From Leuconostoc gasicomitatum LMG 18811 (GTDB taxonomy: Bacteria; Bacillota; Bacilli; Lactobacillales; Lactobacillaceae): a stretch of 64,000 bases of DNA. This document shows, one piece after another, positions 28,204 to 35,625 of this stretch; position 1 is the first letter of the stretch; each line of letters begins with the position of its first letter. Both the position numbers and the translations under genes were made by a program. The notes under the pieces were generated by a model, which was given only the letters and a program-made list of their open reading frames with translations, had not been told where the DNA came from and made no database searches. The stretch is taken from positions 124,001 to 188,000 of the forward strand of contig NC_014319.1 of the NCBI RefSeq assembly GCF_000196855.1. The letters run 5' to 3'.

Positions 28204-28223
28204 GTATCAGAAAAGTCTGATAC
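28204..28223 (-). promoter_or_regulatory. Candidate operator upstream of the aldo/keto reductase gene
   Basis: GTATCAG-N6-CTGATAC is a perfect dyad. On the minus strand a TATACT (-10 like) lies at 28240-28235, so the dyad would sit around the transcription start. The binding regulator is unknown. Confidence 0.45.
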
Positions 28224-28272
28224 TTTTCAAGAGTAGTATAGCATATTTAAAATGATTAATGGTGTGGTAAGA

Positions 28273-29154
28273 TTATTGTGTTATTTTTTGAATTTGTTTC
28301 AACTCTGCAACTTTCCAGCTGACATAATGTTCATTACGTGGAATGGTTTCAGTAACATTAATAACAGGTACGTTATTGTCCTTTGCAAGATTAACAATAG
28401 TTGAAACAGTTGAACTTGTCGTTTGCTTATTATTTACTAAAAAGGCAATTTTGTGGTTTGTAATCGCTGCACGGAGGTTTGTTAGTGTCGCAGGTGAAGG
28501 ATCGTTGCCTTCTTCAATGGCTTCAGAAAAGTCAGTGTCCATTACTTTGTATCCTAAAGCTGTTAACATATATTCAAAGACAGGTTCAGTTTGGGCGACA
28601 GATTGGTTATTAGCATGTTTTTTCAGTTGACTAACTAAATCTGTCACGGGTTTCAAACTGGTGATATATTTTTGAGCATTAGCTTGATACTCTTTTTTAT
28701 GTGAGGGATCTTGCTTTGATAATTTATCAGCTAAATATTGTGCTGTTTTTATCATTGTTTCTGGATTGTTCCAAAGATGGGGATTAACACCTGACTTTTC
28801 TTTTAAAACATTTTCACCAATGCGGATTAGCTGTGTATGTTTAGACGTTTGGGCCAACTTGTCAAGCCAGGAATCGTATCCCAAACCGTTAGCAAGCGCG
28901 ATGTCAGCACCACTCACTTTTTTAGCTACTGCTGTGGTTGGTTCGTAATCTTCAGGTGATACATTAGGATTGTTAATAATTGCCGTGGCAGTGCCATGAT
29001 TACCAACAACTGTTTGGGCAAGTTCAGCATAGAAATCAGTTGATGCAACAATATTAATTTTGGCTGTATTTTGTTTTGGTGAATTGCCTTTAAATGCGGC
29101 AAAACCTACGATGACAATGATGATAACTGCCATAATGGCGATTATTTTTTTCAT
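28273..29154 (-). CDS. Metal (Zn/Mn) ABC transporter substrate-binding protein, ZnuA/AdcA-like
   Basis: Cluster A-I binding protein of 293 residues. The N-terminal hydrophobic segment (KKIIAIMAVIIIVIVGFAAF) lacks a lipobox Cys, so it acts as an uncleaved anchor or is cleaved by another route. The body has IVASTDFYAELAQ, GLGYDSWLDKL, NPHLWNNPETM (a metal-ligand His) and FLVNNKQTTSSTV. The first ligand region reads SPEDYEPT where ZnuA usually has DPHxYEPT, so one His is missing. It overlaps the AdcR-like repressor gene by 4 bases. No ATPase or permease gene is adjacent, so it must share a transporter encoded elsewhere. Confidence 0.83.
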   Translation of the reverse strand: MKKIIAIMAVIIIVIVGFAAFKGNSPKQNTAKINIVASTDFYAELAQTVVGNHGTATAIINNPNVSPEDYEPTTAVAKKVSGADIALANGLGYDSWLDKLAQTSKHTQLIRIGENVLKEKSGVNPHLWNNPETMIKTAQYLADKLSKQDPSHKKEYQANAQKYITSLKPVTDLVSQLKKHANNQSVAQTEPVFEYMLTALGYKVMDTDFSEAIEEGNDPSPATLTNLRAAITNHKIAFLVNNKQTTSSTVSTIVNLAKDNNVPVINVTETIPRNEHYVSWKVAELKQIQKITQ

Positions 29155-29591
29155 GAGTGATTATCCTTTAAATGATTAATGTGTTTAAGAAATGTCATAA
29201 TTGTTGCTTGTTGTTCGGATGTGAAATCTGAAACGGTCGCACTAATATCGTGATGCAAGTTCTGATGTAATTGCTCATGCTGCAAAGCAAGTTTAACACC
29301 TTCAGGGGTTAAAGAATAATGGATACTACGTTTATCGGTGGCATCTTTGCTTGATGTTACGTAGCCATGCGTGGTCAAATTCTTAATGGCCTTGGTAATT
29401 GCTGGTTTTGTGAGCTTCATTGTGTCAGCAAGCACGGTATTGGTGGCGCTTTGTGATTGTAATAGCATCAGTAAATGTGCTTGTGTGGCATTAATTTGCT
29501 GTGTTGTAGCTGTGCGAATAACCTCAGAATTTGCCGCGTACGTTTGGACAAATGTGTTGAGTTCTTGAATAATATTGTCGGATTCTGACAT
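29151..29591 (-). CDS. MarR-family zinc-responsive repressor, AdcR/ZitR-like
   Basis: 146-residue winged-helix regulator. The DNA-binding part is TNTVLADTMKLTKPAITKAIKNL with wing DATDKRSIHYSLTPEG. The C-terminal helix carries HEQLHQNLHHD, a histidine cluster in the place where AdcR binds zinc. It is the first gene of a two-gene unit with the zinc-type binding protein, the order seen in lactococcal zitRS. The promoter holds an overlapping pair of sequences close to the AdcR box TTAACYRGTTAA, which supports the assignment. GAGG lies upstream of the ATG. Confidence 0.85.
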   Translation of the reverse strand: MSESDNIIQELNTFVQTYAANSEVIRTATTQQINATQAHLLMLLQSQSATNTVLADTMKLTKPAITKAIKNLTTHGYVTSSKDATDKRSIHYSLTPEGVKLALQHEQLHQNLHHDISATVSDFTSEQQATIMTFLKHINHLKDNHS

Positions 29592-29603
29592 GGGTAACCT
29601 CGA

Positions 29604-29659
29604 TAGTTTACTAGTTAATTAACCAGTAAACTATAACAAAAATAGGAATCGTTTGTCAA
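29604..29659 (-). promoter_or_regulatory. Promoter and double AdcR/ZitR operator
   Basis: On the minus strand TTGACA (29659-29654) and TTATAG/TATAGT (near 29636-29630) form the promoter. The region 29604-29633 is an almost perfect palindrome built of TTTACTAGTTAA and TTAACCAGTAAA sharing a central TTAA overlap, both close to the AdcR box. Repressor would cover the -10 and start site. Confidence 0.8.
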
Positions 29660-29676
29660 GTTGAATGTTAAAAAAC

Positions 29677-29698
29677 AATCTGACAATTTTGTCAGATT
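29677..29698 (+). promoter_or_regulatory. Candidate BceR-type operator upstream of the Bce module
   Basis: AATCTGACA-ATTT-TGTCAGATT is a perfect 9-bp dyad 67 bases before the ATPase gene. Bce-type regulators bind TGACA/TGTCA-like inverted repeats upstream of their transporter genes; a weak promoter (TGAACA, 16 bases, GATAAT) follows it. Confidence 0.55.
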
Positions 29699-29765
29699 AT
29701 ATCACGAGGTGTAAGTGAACACGGCATCAAATTGTTAGATAATGAGTATATGAATTGGAGGAAGT

Positions 29766-30521
29766 ATGATGCTATTAGAAGTTAATCATCTTGAAAAAAT
29801 ATTTAAAACGCGGTTTTCAAAAGAAACAACGGCGGCATTGCGCGACATTGATTTTAGTGTTGAGAAAGGTGAGTATATTGCTATTATGGGTGAGTCAGGC
29901 AGTGGTAAAACAACACTCCTCAATATTTTAGCGACACTAGAACACCCAACAAATGGTACGGTAGCATTGAATGGTAACAACATTACAAATATTAAAGCCA
30001 ATGATTTAGCCAAATTTCGTCGTGAACATCTGGGATTTGTATTTCAGGACTTTAATTTGTTAGATACATTAAATGTGCGAGATAACATTTACTTGCCACT
30101 CGTGTTAAACCGAAAGCCAGTACAAATGATGAAAGAACGTATTGGTACATTAGCACCGTTGCTTAACATTTCAGAATTATTAAATAAGCAACCTTTTGAA
30201 TTATCTGGTGGACAAAAACAACGTGTGGCTATTGCGAGAGCTTTGATGACGCAACCTGACTTGATTTTAGGGGATGAACCAACCGCGGCATTAGACTCCA
30301 AAAATTCAGATCGCTTGTTAAATTTATTTGAACAGATCAACGATGAAGGCCAAACTATTTTAATGGTGACACATTCAAGTGTTGTTGCCAGTCACGCTAA
30401 ACGTGTGTTGTTTATTAAAGATGGTATGATTTATCACCAATTATACCGTGCTGAGCGTAGTACATCAGATTTTAACAAGGAAATTAACTTAGCCATGGGC
30501 AGTGTTTTAGGAGGTAATTGA
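29766..30521 (+). CDS. bceA: Bce-type ABC transporter ATP-binding protein
   Basis: 251-residue ATPase of the MacB/BceA group. Walker A is [15 protein letters not shown]-loop FVFQDFNLLDTL, signature ELSGGQKQRVAIARAL, Walker B LILGDEPTAALDS and H-loop LMVTHSSVVASH. BceAB systems sense and detoxify cell-wall-active peptides such as bacitracin or lantibiotics. GGAGGA precedes the start (two adjacent ATGs). The permease, response regulator and intramembrane kinase follow in one transcription unit. Confidence 0.9.
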   Translation: MMLLEVNHLEKIFKTRFSKETTAALRDIDFSVEKGEYIAIMGESGSGKTTLLNILATLEHPTNGTVALNGNNITNIKANDLAKFRREHLGFVFQDFNLLDTLNVRDNIYLPLVLNRKPVQMMKERIGTLAPLLNISELLNKQPFELSGGQKQRVAIARALMTQPDLILGDEPTAALDSKNSDRLLNLFEQINDEGQTILMVTHSSVVASHAKRVLFIKDGMIYHQLYRAERSTSDFNKEINLAMGSVLGGN

Positions 30522-30522
30522 T

Positions 30523-32510
30523 ATGTTTTATCTGAAATTAGCGCAACGTAATATTCGAAAATCATTCAAAAATTTTGCACCATTTTTACTGGCAACAATG
30601 ATGATGTTTGTTTTGAATTTTATTTTAGCATCAATTGCTCTTTCACCACAGTTAGATAAGTTAGGGATTAAGTCAGTATCTGTCGTTCTAATTATTGGTC
30701 AAATCATACTCATTCCTTTTTCAATTGGTATTGAAATTTATGCTTACCGTTTTTTGTTAAAGAAAAGATCACGAGAGTTTGGCTTGTATGATATTTTGGG
30801 GCTTGGTAAAGCTCAAATTATAGTTGTTGCATTACTTGAACTGTTATTCTTGTTGCTAGCAACAGTAACACTTGGTACAATTTCCGGCGTTATTTTATCA
30901 AAGTTTTTATTTTTAGTTTTTATCGCTTTAATTGGTGGTAATTATTTCAATTTAACGTTTTCGACATTAAGTTTTACTATACCAATCATAGTTGCTTTAG
31001 TTGCTTTTATCTTGTTAGCGGTTATTGGTACTTGGACGATTCATCATCATTCTAGTTTGTCGTTACTGCATTCGGAAAGTCAAGGTGAACGTGAACCAAA
31101 ATCACGAGGATTCTTAGCATTTTTAGGCGTTTTATTATTAGTTGTTGGTTACTATATGGCAATAACAGTTAAGATAGGACCAATGATTGTGACTACATTT
31201 GCTGTCGCGGTTTTATTCGTTATTGTTGGGACTTATCTGTTTTATGTGGCGTTTACCATTTGGTATTTAAAACGCCAAAAGCGTGGTCGACGTTACTATC
31301 AACCAGAAAAATTTATAACAACAAATGCCTTACTGTATCGCATGAAACAAAATGCAATCGGATTGGGAAACATTACGATCTTAGTTACAATGGCAATTGT
31401 AACGTTAGTGACAACGGTTATGTTACAAACTGGATTAAAGCAAAACATGATGGTAAACATGCCATTTACGACTGAGCTTAGCGCTATGAATACAGGAGAT
31501 ACTCATGTTGGCAATGTGTCGGAGGAACAATTTAAAAGTATTTTGTCCCAGACTGAAAAAAGTCACAAGTTAGTTTGAAAAACGGTGTTCAATATGTTGA
31601 TTATGGCACATCAATGATGATATTACCCAGCGGTAAACATGTCACTATTAATCATTTGACAGATAATTATAATAAGGCTGGAATAGCAGTGGTACAGGTT
31701 GTTTCTCGTGATACATTAATTAAGTTGGGCAACAAACTACCAAAATTAGCACCAAATGATGTATTAATTCATAATTATTCTGGTCATTTTAATGCAGAGA
31801 CAATCAATTGGTTTGGTCAATTATTGCGCGTTAAAGGGCAAACAACAGACGTCAAAAACTACCCAACGCAAAGTAGTATCGGGAACAGTATGATGATTGT
31901 GGCCCAAAATGATGCACAAGCCGAGCGGTTATATCAGCGTATTAAGTTTGATGCGAATAGTTACACGATTCCACGACGTACCTTAATAATCAATTTGAGC
32001 AAAAGAGACAGCAAGCAGGTTGCTAAGGCATTTAAAGCAGAAGGTAAAAGTAACGTATCGCCAATATCAACATTTGCCGTTGATCGATTTGCGCGATTGC
32101 ATGAGGCACAGGCGTATACAGGTGGTTTCTTATTTATCGGTTTCACACTGGGACTCACATTTATAATCGGTGCGGCGCTAATCATTTATTATAAACAAAT
32201 TGCTGAAGGTGAACAGGATAAGGAAGCGTTCCGTATACTACAGGAAGTCGGTTTATCTAAAAAAGAAGTATCGCAAACAATTAATAGTCAAATCCGTTTG
32301 TTATTTTTCATGCCAATTGTGGTGGCTATCGTTCACTTTGCAGGTGCTTATATGATGGTTTCTAAAATTATTAATGCCTTTGGTATTACGAATAAAACAT
32401 TGATGCTATCTGTTAGTGGTGGCGTTATTCTATTGATTGCAGTATTGTACTATATTATTTATAAAATGACTTCACGTAGTTATGTTAACATCGTGCAACG
32501 TCACGTATAA
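30523..32510 (+). pseudogene. bceB: BceB-like FtsX permease, split by a -1 frameshift
   Basis: Two consecutive frames together make one BceB-type permease of about 660 residues. The first (30523-31578, 351 aa) has the N-terminal membrane helices and the start of the extracellular domain; the second (from about 31560 in the -1 frame, to 32510) has the rest of that domain and three last helices with LSKKEVSQTINSQIRLL. The shift lies at a run of six A (31556-31561): adding one A gives an uninterrupted TEKKSQVSLKNGVQYVDYG. It may be a true mutation, a sequencing error or slippage; TTGA at the junction could also allow restart from TTG 31575. All other parts look intact. Confidence 0.8.
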
Positions 32511-32517
32511 TAAAGTT

Positions 32518-33171
32518 ATGCAAAAAATATTTATTGTCGAAGATGATACAAGTATCGTAGACAGCTTAAAAAAAGTATTATCATCAGAATTCAGCGTTGT
32601 TTCAACGCTGAATTTTCGTGCTGTCGTTCAAGAAATTACTGAAGTGCATGCAGACCTTGTACTGATGGACATTACCTTACCTTACTTCAATGGTTTTTAT
32701 TGGACAACAGAGCTACGTAAAATTAGCAAAGTACCAATTATTTTTATTTCAAGCGCTAATGATGAGATGAACCAAGTCATGGCACTGAGCATGGGGGCTG
32801 ATGATTTTGTTGCTAAACCATTTAATTTGATGGTCTTGAGAGCAAAAGTGCAAGCATTGTTACGACGTAGCTATAATTTCAGTGCATCTGAATTAACGTT
32901 TGAGGAATACCAGTTGGTAGATAATCAATTAATAGGTAACGCAGGAAAAGTTGAGTTAACCAGTACAGAAACTAAAATATTACAAATACTATTTGAATAT
33001 GGCACAACTGTCGTGCCAAAAGACCTTTTGTTGACTAAATTGTGGGAAAATAACGATTTTATTGACGCGAATACCCTACATGTTAACATGACGCGATTGA
33101 GAAAAAAAGTAGGCATAATTAATTTTGATAAAATTCACACAGTACGAGGTGTTGGTTATGTTTTGGGATAA
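32518..33171 (+). CDS. bceR: OmpR-family response regulator, BceR-like
   Basis: 217 residues from the ATG at 32518, chosen because the receiver domain begins there (MQKIFIVEDDTSIVDSLKKV). The phosphorylated Asp is in LVLMDITLPYFNG and the conserved Lys in FVAKPFNLMVL. The C-terminal winged helix has VELTSTETKILQILFEYG and LHVNMTRLRKKV. It lies 7 bases after the permease and overlaps the kinase gene. It likely activates the bceAB promoter through the dyad at 29677-29698. Confidence 0.88.
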   Translation: MQKIFIVEDDTSIVDSLKKVLSSEFSVVSTLNFRAVVQEITEVHADLVLMDITLPYFNGFYWTTELRKISKVPIIFISSANDEMNQVMALSMGADDFVAKPFNLMVLRAKVQALLRRSYNFSASELTFEEYQLVDNQLIGNAGKVELTSTETKILQILFEYGTTVVPKDLLLTKLWENNDFIDANTLHVNMTRLRKKVGIINFDKIHTVRGVGYVLG

Positions 33172-34024
33172 GTATTTAAAGCGGCGAGCTGGTTTGTTTT
33201 TGACGATTATTATCGGTTTCACTTTATTTTTATTGACTTTTTCTCTGTGGCAGTTACCGATGATTCCATTGCTTAATGCGAGTTTATTATTTTTATTAAT
33301 ATTTAGTGTTTACACGATAATTGACTATCAAAAATTTTATAAATATCAGCAACAATTATCCAATTTAAAGATAGATAATGCGCAGTTAACAGCAAAACTA
33401 TCAGCGCAATTACAGCGTGATAAAGATTTTATGGATATCATGCGTGTATGGACCCATCAAATGAAAGTGCCATTGGCTAGTATAGATTTGGTTGCGCAGA
33501 CACAATTACCAGAACTTCAAAAACAAACATTTGCGCTCGAAAATTATTTGACTATTTTACTCGAGTATCTTCGTGTTCAAAATACTGCTACCGACTTTCG
33601 TTTTGATGTTGTGAATGTGCGCGAGTTAGTTAATACGATTATTAAGAAATATGCACCCCAATTTATTCATAAAGAATTGCAGGTAACAATTGTTGGTGAA
33701 GCGAGTATTAAAACAGATCCTAAATGGTTAACTGTAGCTATTGAACAAATTATTAATAACGCCGTGAAATATACAGAAATAGGTGGTGTGACGATTCACA
33801 TAACAGACCAACAATTAATGATTGTGGATAGTGGTATAGGAATTTTGGCATCAGATTTACCGCGTTTATTTTCACATGGTTTTACTGGATACAATGGTCG
33901 TTTAGATAAGAAATCAAGTGGATTAGGGTTGTATTTAACAAAGTTAGTTTTGGACAAATTATCATTTGATATTTTAATAACATCCGAAATAGGGACTGGT
34001 ACCACGGTAATAATTCATTTTTAA
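33158..34024 (+). CDS. bceS: Intramembrane-sensing histidine kinase, BceS-like
   Basis: 288-residue kinase. The ATG at 33158, inside the regulator gene, follows GAGGTG and starts MFWDKYLKRRAGLFL. Two membrane helices separated by a few residues (LTIIIGFTLFLLTFSLW and IPLLNASLLFLLIFSVYTII) with no sensor domain define the BceS type, which is switched on by its ABC transporter. The phospho-acceptor is WTHQMKVPLASID, the N-box EQIINNAVKY, and the G-boxes VDSGIGI and SSGLGLYLTKLV. If the permease is truly broken, signalling by this kinase would be compromised. Confidence 0.9.
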   Translation: MFWDKYLKRRAGLFLTIIIGFTLFLLTFSLWQLPMIPLLNASLLFLLIFSVYTIIDYQKFYKYQQQLSNLKIDNAQLTAKLSAQLQRDKDFMDIMRVWTHQMKVPLASIDLVAQTQLPELQKQTFALENYLTILLEYLRVQNTATDFRFDVVNVRELVNTIIKKYAPQFIHKELQVTIVGEASIKTDPKWLTVAIEQIINNAVKYTEIGGVTIHITDQQLMIVDSGIGILASDLPRLFSHGFTGYNGRLDKKSSGLGLYLTKLVLDKLSFDILITSEIGTGTTVIIHF

Positions 34025-34066
34025 ATCTTTAATAGGCAGGCTGTAATCATATGATTATTGTGTTAT

Positions 34067-34093
34067 GATTATAAAAATGATGTTTTTATAATC
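34067..34093 (+). other. Hairpin in the kinase-permease gap
   Basis: GATTATAAAAA (34067-34077) pairs with TTTTTATAATC (34083-34093). A palindrome TAATCATATGATTA lies just before (34044-34057). No T-tract follows, so it is more likely an mRNA structure or protein site than a terminator. Confidence 0.5.
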
Positions 34094-34129
34094 GTTGATT
34101 TACAAATTGAATATATTGGGGAGAATGAT

Positions 34130-34885
34130 ATGAACGAGATAAAAGCATTATGCAAAGTCTATCTAGTCAACACGTTGAGTAATAAATTTGTTTTTTTATT
34201 TAATTTAGTATTACCAACTATCTATTTTTTATATAAAAACATCAAATATTTGTCTCAGCCAAAGGTAGCGTTTTCTCATCAAACCATGATGGTAATTAGT
34301 TATTTTTGGGCTTACATTATTATGGTCACATTATTAAATAATGTCATTGTTGCAATTATTTCACAACGGGAAAATGGCTTTTATAAACAGCTATTTTTTA
34401 TAGTGGGTTCAAAGTGGAAAATATTAATAGCTAATTTTTTGGTACAATTAGTCATTTTAAATGGTGAACTGTTAATATTTAATTTGGTGGTCATTGGTGT
34501 TACTCATAATGTACATATCAGTTTGCTAATTGCAGGAATGATTGCGACCCTATCGGTTGCGGTACCGGTTACTTTTATTAGCAGTTTACTATTTCTTTTG
34601 AAAGTTAAAATTGAATCGATTAACGTTTTAGTATCGATTTTATTATTTGTTTTATTCATAACAATGAATTTACCTAAAAGTTATGCGATGGGGGATTTAT
34701 TGACCTTGCTGAATCCAATAACTTATATTGTTGACACATCGTATCAATTATTATCGTTCTTTTTCAATCACGTGATTCAAGGTGCAGTGACAGCCAGATT
34801 GGGAATTGTGACCATAATTTACTTAGTAATTGGTTGGTTTGCTATTTCAAAATTAACTGTCCATTCAATTGTTGATCGTGTTTAA
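34130..34885 (+). CDS. ABC-2 type transporter permease
   Basis: 251-residue membrane protein. The ATG at 34130 follows GGGGAG and was chosen over an upstream in-frame start. Six hydrophobic stretches are visible, including FVFLFNLVLPTIYFLY, ISYFWAYIIMVTLLNNVIVAI, LLIAGMIATLSVAVPV, INVLVSILLFVLFITM and LGIVTIIYLVIGWFAI. NVIVAIISQRENGFYKQLFF is a typical coupling segment of small exporters. It forms a pair with the ATPase at 34902 and follows the Bce module at a distance of 105 bases. Substrate unknown. Confidence 0.8.
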   Translation: MNEIKALCKVYLVNTLSNKFVFLFNLVLPTIYFLYKNIKYLSQPKVAFSHQTMMVISYFWAYIIMVTLLNNVIVAIISQRENGFYKQLFFIVGSKWKILIANFLVQLVILNGELLIFNLVVIGVTHNVHISLLIAGMIATLSVAVPVTFISSLLFLLKVKIESINVLVSILLFVLFITMNLPKSYAMGDLLTLLNPITYIVDTSYQLLSFFFNHVIQGAVTARLGIVTIIYLVIGWFAISKLTVHSIVDRV

Positions 34886-34901
34886 TTGCGAGGGTTAGAG
34901 G

Positions 34902-35495
34902 ATGCAAATAAAAAAATATTCTTTATGTTATGGTGACCGTGTTTTAGCACAAGATTTTGAGGTGGATTTTTTTAATCATGTGGTTAATGTACTCACGGGT
35001 GCCAATGGTGCGGGGAAAACGACTTTATTAGATTTCATTGCAGGCGTGGGTCCTAAACAGGCCAAAGGACAAAAAATAAACGTTCCAAAGCAGCAAAATA
35101 TTGCCTATCAGTTACAGCATATTCACTTTTTTCCGACACTGAGCGTCGGCCAAACGATAAATATGTACCGCCAAATTGGCAATCGTAGCCTAGAAAAGAG
35201 TGGATCAACTTTCCAAACGATTAAACGACAAGCTTTAGACAAGATATGGTCCGTTAAAATGGGACAATTATCTGGTGGTGAAAGGCAGATGGTGCTGACT
35301 TACGGACAATGTCTGTTGGAAAAAGAACTGTATATTTTTGATGAACCAACCAGTGGGGTTGATGTTACAAATTCAAAAGTGATTCTAAAAATGATTGCAT
35401 CTTTGGTTCAAGAGCGTGAAAAATTGGTCATCATGACGTCACATAATATAGAACAACTGGCTGATTTACCGGTTAAAATGATTAATATAGGCTAG
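34902..35495 (+). CDS. Small ABC transporter ATP-binding protein
   Basis: Compact ATPase of 197 residues. Walker A is LTGANGAGKTTLLDF, signature GQLSGGERQMVLTYGQ, Walker B LYIFDEPTSGVDV, H-loop IMTSHNIEQL. It is shorter than usual (about 230), with little helical subdomain between the Walker A and signature. AGAGG precedes the ATG. It is the partner of the permease at 34130; together they make a minimal exporter that could support peptide resistance next to the Bce genes, by inference only. Confidence 0.87.
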   Translation: MQIKKYSLCYGDRVLAQDFEVDFFNHVVNVLTGANGAGKTTLLDFIAGVGPKQAKGQKINVPKQQNIAYQLQHIHFFPTLSVGQTINMYRQIGNRSLEKSGSTFQTIKRQALDKIWSVKMGQLSGGERQMVLTYGQCLLEKELYIFDEPTSGVDVTNSKVILKMIASLVQEREKLVIMTSHNIEQLADLPVKMINIG

Positions 35496-35577
35496 ACACA
35501 ACATATCTTAGGGTGCGTTATTATGATTTATTAAAAAAGCATGTTTTAAAATTGTTTACGGGTAACAAAGAATTAGG

Positions 35578-35606
35578 TGGACTGTCTCTTAATTGTCATA
35601 TATAAT
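35578..35606 (+). promoter_or_regulatory. Promoter of the membrane glycerophosphodiesterase gene
   Basis: TGGACT (35578-35583), 17-base spacer, TATAAT (35601-35606), followed by the ribosome binding site AGGAG (about 35614-35618) and the ATG at 35626. Confidence 0.6.
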
Positions 35607-35625
35607 CAAATTTAGGAGAATGTTA

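Noticed and set aside
31556-31563. Programmed -1 ribosomal frameshifting at AAAAAAG in bceB
   Set aside because: The heptamer is not in the required X XXY YYZ phase relative to the first frame; a simple indel in the A run explains the break better.
34067-34093. Hairpin after the Bce kinase as a terminator
   Set aside because: No T-tract follows the stem on the plus strand, so it is listed as an unexplained hairpin.
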